Part shown: one piece after another, positions 35,218-42,832 of the stretch
How the letters are laid out: every line of letters begins with the position of its first letter
How positions within the stretch are numbered: the stretch's first letter is position 1
NCBI RefSeq assembly: GCF_030686865.1
Contig: NZ_JAQYUS010000007.1
Coordinates: forward strand, 1 to 64,000
Reading direction: 5' to 3'
DNA from: Kaistella sp. SH40-3
GTDB lineage: Bacteria > Bacteroidota > Bacteroidia > Flavobacteriales > Weeksellaceae
Length of the DNA: 64,000 bases
Translations under genes and position numbers: made by a program
Notes under the pieces: model-generated
Seen by the model: only the letters and a program-made list of their open reading frames with translations
The model's database searches: none
Told to the model about the DNA's origin: nothing

Positions 35218-35889
35218 TTAGTAATCATTGGTGAAGGAGTTGAGCACCTCGGTTTGAGCCACTGTTTTAGATACATTTTCAGACAGAATCCGGAAGGAAT
35301 ACTTCGTCAAGTCAATCGCTTCCTGTTCGTTTTCTATTTTTTGTCCGTTGATGATCACGTAACTGGATTCGTATTTCGGCGTTTTTGAATTTGTCTTTTC
35401 GTTATCTTTTGGAATAGAAACTTCTGCATACCGCTGTCTCGAATTTCGGTAAATACGTCCGCGTTTCGGAATAATCTGATCCATAATGTCGGCTTCATCA
35501 ATTTGTTCAACCGTTCTGGTAGAATCAGAAATGATGCTGTCGGATTTTATTTTTAAAGAATCATTAATCGCATTCACAGCAAGATTTGATTCCTGGCGAA
35601 AACTGTCTTTCTGTTTTTTGATTTCATTCTGAACCAGTTGATCGTTTTCAGAGACTGTATTTCCGCTTTCATAATTAAAGAAGATTCCTATTGATACCAG
35701 CAATATTACACTTGCCGCCATCCAAAATGTTTTCGGGAAAGAACCGCCTTTCTTATTGGGAACTAAAGGAATAACTTTCTCTTCCTGCTTTGTTTTCTCC
35801 AAGAAATCTTCAAAATCCCAGTTCATCTTCTCTTCGTTAAGTTCTTGGGTGATTTTTTTATATTGATCTTCCGTATTGTCTTTTTTCAT
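35218..35889 (-). CDS. Probable anti-sigma factor membrane protein
   Basis: The 223-residue product has a cytoplasmic acidic N-terminus (EDQYKKITQELNEEKMNWDFEDF), one transmembrane helix at about residues 55-75 (FWMAASVILLVSIGIFFN) and an extracytoplasmic, poorly conserved tail. It follows the ECF sigma gene by 11 bases, so an anti-sigma role is inferred from topology and position. The N-terminal part lacks the zinc-binding HxxxCxxC motif of ZAS anti-sigma factors. The tail contains a basic stretch (RGRIYRNSRQRYAEV). Confidence 0.72.
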   Translation of the reverse strand: MKKDNTEDQYKKITQELNEEKMNWDFEDFLEKTKQEEKVIPLVPNKKGGSFPKTFWMAASVILLVSIGIFFNYESGNTVSENDQLVQNEIKKQKDSFRQESNLAVNAINDSLKIKSDSIISDSTRTVEQIDEADIMDQIIPKRGRIYRNSRQRYAEVSIPKDNEKTNSKTPKYESSYVIINGQKIENEQEAIDLTKYSFRILSENVSKTVAQTEVLNSFTNDY

Positions 35890-35900
35890 GATAGTAATTG

Positions 35901-36413
35901 TTATAAATTTTCAATCATTTTATTTTCGAAATCCATCAATTTCAGGATTTGTTCTTTTACTTTTTGTCGTGCACGCATCAGATTTACTCTGACAGCATTT
36001 TGTTCCATTTCCAAAATTTCAGAAATCTCCGCAATATCGAAATCTTCTACATCTTTCAAATGAATTACGGCTTTCTGTTTTCCCGGAAGTTCATTAATAA
36101 AACCGATAATCTGATCTTTCATATTATTAGATTCTACTTCATGAATTTCACTTCTGTGTTTTTGAAAATCTGCAAAGCCCATTTTCACGTCTTCGTGTTT
36201 CAATCGGTTCAGACATTCATTTTTCACCGACTTCATCGCATAAGATTTCAAATTTCCGAAACTCGCCAGATCTTCTTTTTTCTGCCAGAATTTCATCATC
36301 AAATCCTGCACAACATCTTCCGCTTCGTCACTGCTAATCACGAATCTTTTCGCAAAACGATACATCTCATCCTTGAGACAGAATACCGTATTTTTAAAGA
36401 TTTCGTGGGTCAT
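35901..36413 (-). CDS. ECF-type RNA polymerase sigma factor
   Basis: The 170-residue protein has region 2 (DEAEDVVQDLMMKFWQKK, then NLKSYAMKSVKNECLNRLK) and region 4 with the helix-turn-helix (LPGKQKAVIHLKDVEDFDIAEISEILE and AVRVNLMRARQKVKEQ). It would direct RNA polymerase to a small regulon. It heads an operon with an anti-sigma-like gene and two DUF4252-type envelope genes, which suggests control by an envelope signal. No consensus housekeeping promoter was found upstream, so it could be autoregulated. Confidence 0.88.
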   Translation of the reverse strand: MTHEIFKNTVFCLKDEMYRFAKRFVISSDEAEDVVQDLMMKFWQKKEDLASFGNLKSYAMKSVKNECLNRLKHEDVKMGFADFQKHRSEIHEVESNNMKDQIIGFINELPGKQKAVIHLKDVEDFDIAEISEILEMEQNAVRVNLMRARQKVKEQILKLMDFENKMIENL

Positions 36414-36472
36414 TGTTTTGTTTCTATAAGTAAGACAACTAATTTCGGGATTATATTACATCAAAATAAAAA

Positions 36473-36505
36473 AAACTTCAAAATAGTTTTTGAAGTTTCA
36501 TTTTT
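36473..36505. terminator. Hairpin upstream of the sigma factor gene
   Basis: AAACTTCAAAA pairs with TTTTGAAGTTT around a 4-base loop, with T and A runs on both sides. It would stop transcription coming from the paa cluster and its end. Confidence 0.65.
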
Positions 36506-36547
36506 CTCAAAATTGTTTGGGAATAATTCTCTTTATTTGGGCAGACA

Positions 36548-36650
36548 TTTCCGCCTTCCACTCCCGCTTTTTTGCTTTAGAAGATTTGTTAATCAATAGA
36601 AATTTCAGTCATGCAAAAAGAGCTCCGTTCAAGTCGGGCTGCAGATTAGG
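36548..36650 (-). ncRNA. Candidate flavobacterial dispersed RNA element
   Basis: On the minus strand two conserved-looking blocks, GCCCGACTTGAACGGAGCTC and AGCGGGAGTGGAAGGCGGAA, bracket a hairpin formed by CTTTTTGC and GCAAAAAAG. The region has no reading frame. The block order resembles a family of intergenic elements I remember from many flavobacterial genomes, possibly the Rfam Flavo-1 RNA. That match is from memory and could not be tested. A covariance-model search would decide. Confidence 0.45.
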
Positions 36651-36653
36651 ATT

Positions 36654-36785
36654 TTACTTCTTTAGATGTTTGTTGTGAATTTGTTTCAAATTTTCACTTC
36701 TATTGAAATTTTGTACAAAACCGCTTTTCTCACCCATTTTAAGTTCAGTTTTAAGAATAGATTTCTTGGTATTTAAATTTTTCAT
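36654..36785 (-). CDS. Possible small basic protein, 43 residues
   Basis: A frame begins MKNLNTKKSILKTELKMGEK, ends NLKQIHNKHLKK and is followed by TAA. It is strongly basic, with 12 lysines, and has no hydrophobic segment. No homologue is recognised. It sits between the thioesterase gene and the RNA-like element, 40 bases after the thioesterase stop, so it could be the last gene of that operon. Because it is short and lacks independent support, it may be spurious. Confidence 0.35.
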   Translation of the reverse strand: MKNLNTKKSILKTELKMGEKSGFVQNFNRSENLKQIHNKHLKK

Positions 36786-36824
36786 GATTGAGTTTTTTTA
36801 CTTGGGATTAAGTGAAATTCAAAT

Positions 36825-37238
36825 CTACAAATCCGTCACCTTCTTTTCAATTTTATAAACCGTTCCCCGAAAAGTTGCTACCAAAACTTTATGCTGATTC
36901 GTAATCGAAATATCGTAAACTCCAGTTTTTCTGGTATCGGAAATGAGAACGCTTTCCGCCGTTAAAGTATCTCCCAATCGAATTGCTTTAGTAAAGTTCA
37001 TGGAACAATGTAGCGCAACCGAAGCCTCATTCGTATTATTACTAGAAAAAGCCAAGGCAGAATCCGCAAGAGAAAAAGTTACGCCGCCGTGAACCGTTCG
37101 CAATCCGTTGATCATTTCTTGTTTTACAGGCATTTCAATCAGACAATATTTCTCGCGAACTTCGATGAGTTTTATTCCCATCCATTGTGAGAAGTGATCC
37201 TGATTGAGCATGTATTGAGCGAGTTCGTGTGGAGTCAT
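36825..37238 (-). CDS. paaI: Hotdog-fold acyl-CoA thioesterase, PaaI-like
   Basis: The 137-residue protein shows the PaaI hotdog motif TVHGGVTFSLADSALAFSSN with the catalytic Asp, and CSMNFTKAIRLGDTL. PaaI thioesterases remove CoA from ring-hydroxylated phenylacetyl-CoA that is not processed further and so relieve CoA trapping. Its place next to paaH and paaG supports this role. It follows a small membrane-protein gene by four bases. Confidence 0.82.
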   Translation of the reverse strand: MTPHELAQYMLNQDHFSQWMGIKLIEVREKYCLIEMPVKQEMINGLRTVHGGVTFSLADSALAFSSNNTNEASVALHCSMNFTKAIRLGDTLTAESVLISDTRKTGVYDISITNQHKVLVATFRGTVYKIEKKVTDL

Positions 37239-37242
37239 GGTT

Positions 37243-37548
37243 TTAATTTGATAATTTTAAAAATGAAAATATAATGGGCGAAATTTTTTTTAAGTTGCGG
37301 GATTTAATTTCTTTATTTAAGGAATTCACCTGAGAAAGTAAAGGTAAAGTAATGACCGGCAACAGAAAAACAGGAATAAAACTGCCAATTGATAATTTGG
37401 CAAATTCTTTAAAGAAAAAGATATACAGTAATGCTACAATCGAGAGAAAACAAACGACATACATTCCGATTAAAACTCCTTTTAAGAGATCTCTTTGTTT
37501 AATTAATTTTTTATCTGACCAGTCAGAAAGTTCGTTCTTTTTATCCAT
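37243..37548 (-). CDS. Small hypothetical membrane protein in the paa cluster
   Basis: I do not recognise the family. The 101-residue product has a charged N-terminus (MDKKNELSDWSDKKLIKQRD), two membrane helices (about residues 25-45 and 55-72) and a basic tail. It lies between paaH and the PaaI-like gene, with short gaps on both sides, so it is cotranscribed. A role in the phenylacetate pathway is not evident. Confidence 0.6.
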   Translation of the reverse strand: MDKKNELSDWSDKKLIKQRDLLKGVLIGMYVVCFLSIVALLYIFFFKEFAKLSIGSFIPVFLLPVITLPLLSQVNSLNKEIKSRNLKKISPIIFSFLKLSN

Positions 37549-37563
37549 AGATTTATTTAATTA

Positions 37564-38697
37564 TTACATTTTACGAAGTAAAGGACTTTGTCTGTATCTT
37601 TCCTCCTGATATTCATTGTAAAGATTTTGCAAAGTTTCAGAAACTTTATCAAACCCAATATCAAATCCCCATTGCAGCAAACCTTTTGGGTAATTCACGC
37701 CTTTTTGCATGGCTAATTCGATGGCTTCGTCGTTGGCGATTCCCAGTCGTTTGGCTTCTACGGCTTCGTTGATTAACATTGATAAAATTCGCGTGAAGAT
37801 CTCCTGGTACAATTCTTCGTCTTTTTCGGGAGCGGGTTTTTGAGCATTTTCAGAATAATCGTAAAAACCTTTTCCCGTTTTTCTACCGTGTAATTTTGCC
37901 TCGCTCATTCTTTGTTGAAGCAAACTCGGTTTGTATTTTGGATCGAAAAAATAATCTGCATAAACCGTTTTTGTTACAGAGAAATTGACATCAATTCCAA
38001 TGAGATCCATCAATTCAAAAGGTCCCATTTTGAAATTCCCCAAAGTTCGCATCGCATCATCAATCTGTTCTGGCGTGGCAATATTCTCTTCAGCAATTCT
38101 CAACGCTTCTCCATAAAACGGACGCGCAATTCTGTTCACAATAAATCCAGGAACATCTTTCGCAATCACTGGAGTTTTTCTCCAACTTTCCATTAACGCC
38201 GTAATTTCGTGCGCTAAAGTTTTCTCCGTTAATAATCCAGGAATCACTTCCACCAAAGGCATCAAAGGCGCCGGATTGAAAAAATGAATTCCAATAAAAC
38301 GTTTCGGGTTTTTTAATTCTGAAGATAGGGAAGTGATCGAAATCGAAGAAGTATTACTCGAAATAATACAGTCATCTGAAACAATTTCTTCTAATTGCTG
38401 AAAAACTTTCGTTTTGATTTCTTTATTTTCAATAATGGCTTCAATGACCAGATCACAATCTTTAAAATCCGAAAGTTCCGTACAAGGTTTTATTTTAGAA
38501 AAAATATCTTCACTTTTTTCTGGCGATATTTTTTGTTTTTCAACCAATCTGTCCAGAACCTTTTTAAGACTTGTTAAAGATTTTTGTATCTGTGCTGAAT
38601 TCGCATCGTACAAAAAAACGTCACAACCGGAATTTGCTGCAACTTGTGCAATTCCAATTCCCATGGTTCCAGAACCGATAATTCCAATTTTATTCAT
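37564..38697 (-). CDS. paaH: 3-hydroxyacyl-CoA dehydrogenase PaaH
   Basis: The 377-residue protein has an N-terminal NAD-binding Rossmann domain (KIGIIGSGTMGIGIAQVAA) and the 3HCDH C-terminal domains (GFIVNRIARPFYGEALRI, GPFELMDLIGIDVN). In the phenylacetate pathway it oxidises the ring-opened 3-hydroxyadipyl-CoA to the 3-oxo form with NAD. The start at 38697 (MNKIGIIG) is preferred over one 22 codons upstream, because the added residues lie in an inverted repeat and are not family-like. It follows paaG. Confidence 0.88.
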   Translation of the reverse strand: MNKIGIIGSGTMGIGIAQVAANSGCDVFLYDANSAQIQKSLTSLKKVLDRLVEKQKISPEKSEDIFSKIKPCTELSDFKDCDLVIEAIIENKEIKTKVFQQLEEIVSDDCIISSNTSSISITSLSSELKNPKRFIGIHFFNPAPLMPLVEVIPGLLTEKTLAHEITALMESWRKTPVIAKDVPGFIVNRIARPFYGEALRIAEENIATPEQIDDAMRTLGNFKMGPFELMDLIGIDVNFSVTKTVYADYFFDPKYKPSLLQQRMSEAKLHGRKTGKGFYDYSENAQKPAPEKDEELYQEIFTRILSMLINEAVEAKRLGIANDEAIELAMQKGVNYPKGLLQWGFDIGFDKVSETLQNLYNEYQEERYRQSPLLRKM

Positions 38698-38721
38698 TGT
38701 TCTATTTTTTGTAAAAAGTAA

Positions 38722-38771
38722 AATGTCGGATGTAAGAAGTATTTTATATTTTTCTTTGTACATCCGACATT
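38722..38771. repeat. 13-bp inverted repeat between paaG and paaH
   Basis: AATGTCGGATGTA and TACATCCGACATT are perfect complements around a 24-base AT-rich loop. It is not followed by a clear T run, so it may be an mRNA processing or stabilising hairpin rather than a terminator. Confidence 0.65.
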
Positions 38772-38781
38772 CTACAATGTG

Positions 38782-39579
38782 CTATTTACCTTTATATTCC
38801 GGTTTTCTTTTTTCCAAAAATGCTGAAACTCCTTCCATGAAATCTTCTGATTCGGCGGCTGTTTGTTGCAATATTCCTTCTACATCCAGTTGTTGACTCA
38901 ATGTATTATCATAAGATTCGTTGAAGGCTTTTTTTGTTAAGGAAATCGCTTTCGTCGGTAGATTGGAGATTTGTTCTAAAACGCCCATCGAATTCACCAT
39001 AAAATTTTCATCTTCGAAAACATCGGCAATTAATCCTAAATCTTTTGCTTCTTTTGCAGATAGTTTTTTTCCGGTAAACGCCAAATAATTCGCCTGTTGT
39101 CTGCCCAAAAGTTTTGGTAACCAATACGTTCCGCCGGTATCAGGAATTAATCCGATGTTGACAAAAGCCTGTGAAAAATAAGAAGATTCAGTCGCTAATG
39201 TAAAATCACAAATTAACGCCAACATTGCACCGGCGCCAACTGCAGGACCATTAACCAAAGATATTACAGGTTTTCTGGCGTTTGCAATTTCTTTCACCAA
39301 AGGATTATAATAATCAATCACTATTCTTTGAATAACCCGATCTTCATCCGGATCATTAAAAGACATCGCATCTTTCAAGTTTTGTCCCGAACAGAACGCT
39401 TTCCCACGACCTGAAATCACCAGACAACGAACATTTTCATCACGACTTCCATCATGAACAAAAGTTCGAAGTTCAGAAAGTAGAGTTTTATTTAAACTGT
39501 TATAAGTTTTTTCGTCGTTCAGATAGGCGATTTGCAGTTTCCCATCCAAGTGAGATTCTATTTCGAGTTGTGTGTACAT
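38782..39579 (-). CDS. paaG: Enoyl-CoA hydratase/isomerase family protein, PaaG-like
   Basis: The 265-residue crotonase-fold protein has the oxyanion-hole segments SGRGKAFCSGQNLKDAM and NGPAVGAGAMLALICDF, then NIGLIPDTGGTYWLPKLLG with the Asp typical of PaaG isomerases. PaaG isomerises the epoxidised phenylacetyl-CoA to an oxepin-CoA before ring cleavage. A second role, double-bond isomerisation later in the pathway, is known for the family. Paralogues such as PaaB/PaaF-type hydratases are hard to exclude, but the neighbours support PaaG. Confidence 0.8.
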   Translation of the reverse strand: MYTQLEIESHLDGKLQIAYLNDEKTYNSLNKTLLSELRTFVHDGSRDENVRCLVISGRGKAFCSGQNLKDAMSFNDPDEDRVIQRIVIDYYNPLVKEIANARKPVISLVNGPAVGAGAMLALICDFTLATESSYFSQAFVNIGLIPDTGGTYWLPKLLGRQQANYLAFTGKKLSAKEAKDLGLIADVFEDENFMVNSMGVLEQISNLPTKAISLTKKAFNESYDNTLSQQLDVEGILQQTAAESEDFMEGVSAFLEKRKPEYKGK

Positions 39580-39601
39580 ATTATTAATTTGAGAATTTTA
39601 A

Positions 39602-39738
39602 AATTTGAAAATGTGATTGGATTTTTCCGTTTAAAAAAAGGATTCTAACAAAGATAAACGATTAATTATATTTAAAATAATGCGCTGAATAACGATTTCT
39701 TAAATCATCAAATTTACAAATTAGCACATTTTCAAATT
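39602..39738. repeat. Intergenic inverted repeat between paaD and paaG
   Basis: AATTTGAAAATGTG (39602-39615) and CACATTTTCAAATT (39725-39738) are perfect complements that bracket about 110 bases of AT-rich, non-coding DNA. No gene is seen in the 162-base gap. Similar AATTTGAAAATGTG strings are common in flavobacterial intergenic DNA, from memory. Confidence 0.55.
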
Positions 39739-39741
39739 GAA

Positions 39742-40215
39742 TTAATGACATTTAAAATAATCGAAAGGTTCCAGACAATCATTACATTGATAACTGGCTT
39801 TGCAAAGGGTAGAACCAAATCTACTGATTTGCTTTGTATTGGTCGAACCGCATCTTGGACATTTTTTCGGAACATTTAAATGATCTTCGTGATTTCCTTT
39901 TTCTGGTGGCGTAATTCCGTAAACGCGCAGTTTTTCACGGGCTTCGTCGGTAATCCAGTCGGTCGTCCAAATGGGAGAAATTTTGGTAATAACTTTTGCC
40001 TGAATTCCTTTTTCTTTAAAGAGTTTAATGATGTCTTCTTCAATATTAAACATCGCCGGACATGCCGAATAAGTCGGCGTAATCACGATCTCAACTTCGT
40101 TGTCGGAAATCATTTTTGCTTCCCGAACAATGCCGAGTTCCACAATATTGATAACGGGAATTTCGGGATCCGGAATTTGGGAAAGTATCTCTAATAAGTC
40201 TGCTTGATTAACCAC
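39742..40215 (-). CDS. paaD: 1,2-phenylacetyl-CoA epoxidase subunit PaaD
   Basis: The 157-residue protein has an N-terminal DUF59/MIP18-like domain (LSQIPDPEIPVINIVELGIV, then TPTYSACPAMFNIEEDI) and a C-terminal zinc-ribbon of four cysteines in CPRCGSTNTKQ and CNDCLEPFD. PaaD is the accessory factor of the multicomponent epoxidase, thought to help in Fe-S or diiron maturation. The start is a GTG at 40215. It lies 154 bases behind paaC, with a repeat array between. Confidence 0.88.
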   Translation of the reverse strand: MVNQADLLEILSQIPDPEIPVINIVELGIVREAKMISDNEVEIVITPTYSACPAMFNIEEDIIKLFKEKGIQAKVITKISPIWTTDWITDEAREKLRVYGITPPEKGNHEDHLNVPKKCPRCGSTNTKQISRFGSTLCKASYQCNDCLEPFDYFKCH

Positions 40216-40232
40216 GGGATTTATATTTTTTT

Positions 40233-40252
40233 AACCACAAAAGGCACAAAAG
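40233..40252. repeat. Dispersed 20-bp repeat, copy A
   Basis: AACCACAAAAGGCACAAAAG is identical, as reverse complement, to 53521-53540 and is one or two bases different from the ends of the element at 42833-42968. Confidence 0.7.
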
Positions 40253-40318
40253 TTTTATGATTATTAAAGTGAATTATGCAGTTGAAAAGTTCATCAAAGG
40301 GCAATATCAATAATTTTG

Positions 40319-40366
40319 CAACTATCAACTATCAACTATCAACTATCAACTATCAACTATCAACTA
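40319..40366. repeat. Heptanucleotide tandem repeat (AACTATC)
   Basis: About six and a half head-to-tail copies of AACTATC occupy 47 bases directly behind the paaC stop, without a mismatch. It is a candidate for copy-number variation. It is too short-period to be a CRISPR array. Confidence 0.85.
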
Positions 40367-40369
40367 AAA

Positions 40370-41119
40370 TTACCAGGCGCAATTCGGATAAGTTCTTTGC
40401 ATATATTGCAATTCACATAAAATATAACCGAAATATTCGGTGTGATAACCAGTTCGGGAACCTTTTTGCATAAAGTCACTTTCTGGAATTTCTATGCCGA
40501 AATTCTGGAAATCTTCAGTAACTGTTTTTTTCCAAAGTTCATAAATTTCTTTTCCGTTTGGAACAACTTCTAATTTTGCTAAATCTTCTTCGCCCGGAGT
40601 TTCTGCAAACATTCCGGCCGTATATTCCCAAAGATTTTCAACCGCGTTTTTCAAACGGGTTTTGCTTTCCTCGGTTCCGCCAGCAAACATTTTAATCCAG
40701 GTTGAAGTATGCGTATAATGGTATTTTACTTCTTTCAAAGATTTTTCCGCAATTGCAGAAAGTTGTTCATCGCTGCTTTTCATTAATTCCGTGTAAAGAA
40801 TTTTCTGATAAACCGAAAAGAAATAAACTTTCAAAAGCGTATTTGCATAATCACCATTCGGAAGTTCCGACAACTGACAATTCAGATATTCTTTTTCCAA
40901 ACGCAAAAATGCCAAATCGTCTTCTGATTTTCCAAGATCCTGAATTTGCGCGGCGTATTTATAAAAATTATTAGACTGTCCGAGATAATCTAAAGCGATA
41001 TTCGTCAAGGCGATATCTTCTTCCAGATAAGGTCCCTGTCCGCACAATTCGCCCAACCTTTGACCAAAAATCAAAGTATCATCGGCTAATTTTAAAGTAT
41101 AATTAAAAAGTGGATTCAT
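40370..41119 (-). CDS. paaC: 1,2-phenylacetyl-CoA epoxidase subunit PaaC
   Basis: The 249-residue protein is the ferritin-like, non-catalytic partner of PaaA in the ring epoxidase. It starts MNPLFNYTLKLADDTLIFGQ and shows LGELCGQGPYLEEDIALTNIALDYLGQ, then YFFSVYQKILY and EVKYHYTHTSTW, all typical of PaaC. The length is normal. It lies between two blocks of simple repeats, which separate it from paaB and paaD. Confidence 0.92.
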   Translation of the reverse strand: MNPLFNYTLKLADDTLIFGQRLGELCGQGPYLEEDIALTNIALDYLGQSNNFYKYAAQIQDLGKSEDDLAFLRLEKEYLNCQLSELPNGDYANTLLKVYFFSVYQKILYTELMKSSDEQLSAIAEKSLKEVKYHYTHTSTWIKMFAGGTEESKTRLKNAVENLWEYTAGMFAETPGEEDLAKLEVVPNGKEIYELWKKTVTEDFQNFGIEIPESDFMQKGSRTGYHTEYFGYILCELQYMQRTYPNCAW

Positions 41120-41138
41120 TTATTTTAAAGATTTAAGA

Positions 41139-41196
41139 GCCAAGAACCAAGAACCGAGAATTAAGGTCTTGATTCTTGGTTCTTGATTCTTGTTTC
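41139..41196. repeat. Simple inverted 7-bp repeat block between paaB and paaC
   Basis: Heptamer-like units CCAAGAA (three) are followed by their complement TTCTTGG/TTCTTGA (three), so the block can fold as a long imperfect hairpin. It is noncoding. Confidence 0.65.
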
Positions 41197-41203
41197 TAAG
41201 AAT

Positions 41204-41485
41204 TTACATGTTTTTCACATCATTCGGAATTTCATAAAAAGTCGGGTGGCGATAGAGTTTATCATCGGCCGGATCGAAAAATGCTTCTTTATCAATTCCT
41301 TCCGAAGTCACCAAATATTTACTCGGAACGACCCAAATTGAGGTTCCTTCCATTCTTCTGGTGTAAACATCTCTTGCTGCCTGTAATGCCATTTCCGCCG
41401 TTGCTGCCTGCACAGTTCCTGCGTGTTTATGGGAAAGTCCCGGTTTTGTCTGGATAAAAACTTCCCACATATCTAAGTTGCTCAT
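41204..41485 (-). CDS. paaB: 1,2-phenylacetyl-CoA epoxidase subunit PaaB
   Basis: The 93-residue protein matches PaaB (MWEVFIQTKPGLSHKHAGTV, then AARDVYTRRMEGTSIWVVPS and FYEIPNDVKNM). PaaB links the PaaA-PaaC core in the epoxidase complex. The catalytic subunit gene paaA, which normally precedes paaB, is not here; hutI is upstream instead, 35 bases away. The complex would need a paaA located elsewhere. Confidence 0.92.
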   Translation of the reverse strand: MSNLDMWEVFIQTKPGLSHKHAGTVQAATAEMALQAARDVYTRRMEGTSIWVVPSKYLVTSEGIDKEAFFDPADDKLYRHPTFYEIPNDVKNM

Positions 41486-41520
41486 TGATCTGAATTTTAT
41501 GGTTTAAAGATAAGATTTTT

Positions 41521-42744
41521 TTAAAACTTTTCACCGTCAATGTAAACGGATTCCGCTTTTAAACTTCCCTGTTGATAAAGCACATTTTGGAAATTATCTG
41601 TTTTAAAAATAACAAAATCTGCTTTCTTTCCTTTTTCTAAAGTTCCACGATCTTCTAAATTCAAAGCAAAAGCCGATCGGAAAGTAATTCCCGCTAAAAC
41701 TTCCGCCGTCGATAATTTTTCGAAAGTCGCTAAAATACTCGCTTGGGTAATTAAATTTCCCATCGGTGCAGAACCTGGATTCCAATCCGAGGCGATGGCG
41801 AGAATTCCATCTGCGTCTAAAATTTTTCTGGCTGGCGTAAACTTTTCTCCTAAACCTAAACTTGCGCCCGGAAGTGCAGTTGCAACCGTTTCAGATTTTG
41901 CTAAAAACTCAATATCTTCATCAATTGTTGCTTCCAAATGATCCGCTGATTTTGCACCAACTTCTACGGCGATTCTCGAACTTCCTGACGTAAATTGATC
42001 CGCATGAACGGTAATTTCAAAACCTAATTCTTTTGCTTTTAATAAAAATGCTTTGCTTTCTTCTGGAAGAAATGCGGATTTTTCAATGAAAATATCAACT
42101 CGATTTGCGAGATTTTCTTCTTTTACTTTGGGTAAAATTTGATCTAAAATATATTGTAAATATTCCTGCGAACTTCCTTCAAAATCTCTGGGTTTTAAAT
42201 GGGCAGAAAGACAAGTCGGAACCAAAGTCGCTTTTGTAAAAGTTTGTGCTTTTTTAATGACACGCAACATTTTCAGTTCGCTTTCAACATCTAAACCGTA
42301 ACCGGATTTTATTTCAATCGTCGTAATTCCTTGTGATATCAGAAAATTAATTCTTTCTAAAGTTGTTTTTAATAATTCTTCCTCGCTCGCAGATCTTGTA
42401 TGTTGAACGGAACTCCAAATTCCACCGCCACTTTCTGCGATTTCTAAATAGGTCTTCCCGCCATTTCGCATGGCAAAATCATTGGCGCGATTTCCACCAA
42501 AGCAAATATGCGTGTGAGAATCTGTAAAGGCCGGCAAACAAATTTGTTCCTCTTGTATATTTTCGATTTCTATATTTGGAAATTGTTCTTTTAAATCTTG
42601 GAAAGAATTAGCGGTTTCAATTTTCCCATTTTTAATTAAAAGTCCGCCCTCATTGATGATTTCGAGTTGATCATCTGAAAGTTTTCCACGCAACGGAAGA
42701 TTGGCAAGCGTTACAATTTGTTTGAAAGGACCGATTAATTTCAT
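41521..42744 (-). CDS. hutI: Imidazolonepropionase
   Basis: The 407-residue amidohydrolase opens imidazolone-propionate to formiminoglutamate in histidine breakdown. It has the metal-binding HTHICFGGNRAND, a central TIEIKSGYGLD, and HADQFTSGSSR followed by AKSADHLEA. The length is normal. Other hut genes are not in the window. It reads into paaB in the same direction, so it could be cotranscribed with the paa genes. The 279-base region upstream holds a repeat element but no gene. Confidence 0.94.
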   Translation of the reverse strand: MKLIGPFKQIVTLANLPLRGKLSDDQLEIINEGGLLIKNGKIETANSFQDLKEQFPNIEIENIQEEQICLPAFTDSHTHICFGGNRANDFAMRNGGKTYLEIAESGGGIWSSVQHTRSASEEELLKTTLERINFLISQGITTIEIKSGYGLDVESELKMLRVIKKAQTFTKATLVPTCLSAHLKPRDFEGSSQEYLQYILDQILPKVKEENLANRVDIFIEKSAFLPEESKAFLLKAKELGFEITVHADQFTSGSSRIAVEVGAKSADHLEATIDEDIEFLAKSETVATALPGASLGLGEKFTPARKILDADGILAIASDWNPGSAPMGNLITQASILATFEKLSTAEVLAGITFRSAFALNLEDRGTLEKGKKADFVIFKTDNFQNVLYQQGSLKAESVYIDGEKF

Positions 42745-42832
42745 GAGGATAGTTTTTAAAATATTTTCAAATTTAAAATAAAAGACTTTAGGACTTGGAA
42801 AAAATTATAATTGAATTTTTTCAACCACAAAA

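Noticed and set aside
35949..36599. 216-residue plus-strand frame opposite the ECF sigma gene
   Set aside because: It is an antisense frame very rich in Phe, His and Arg, produced by the complement of the sigma gene, and it runs through the hairpin and RNA-like element.
40319..40366. CRISPR-like repeat array
   Set aside because: The period is seven bases with no spacers and no cas gene is near. It is a simple tandem repeat.
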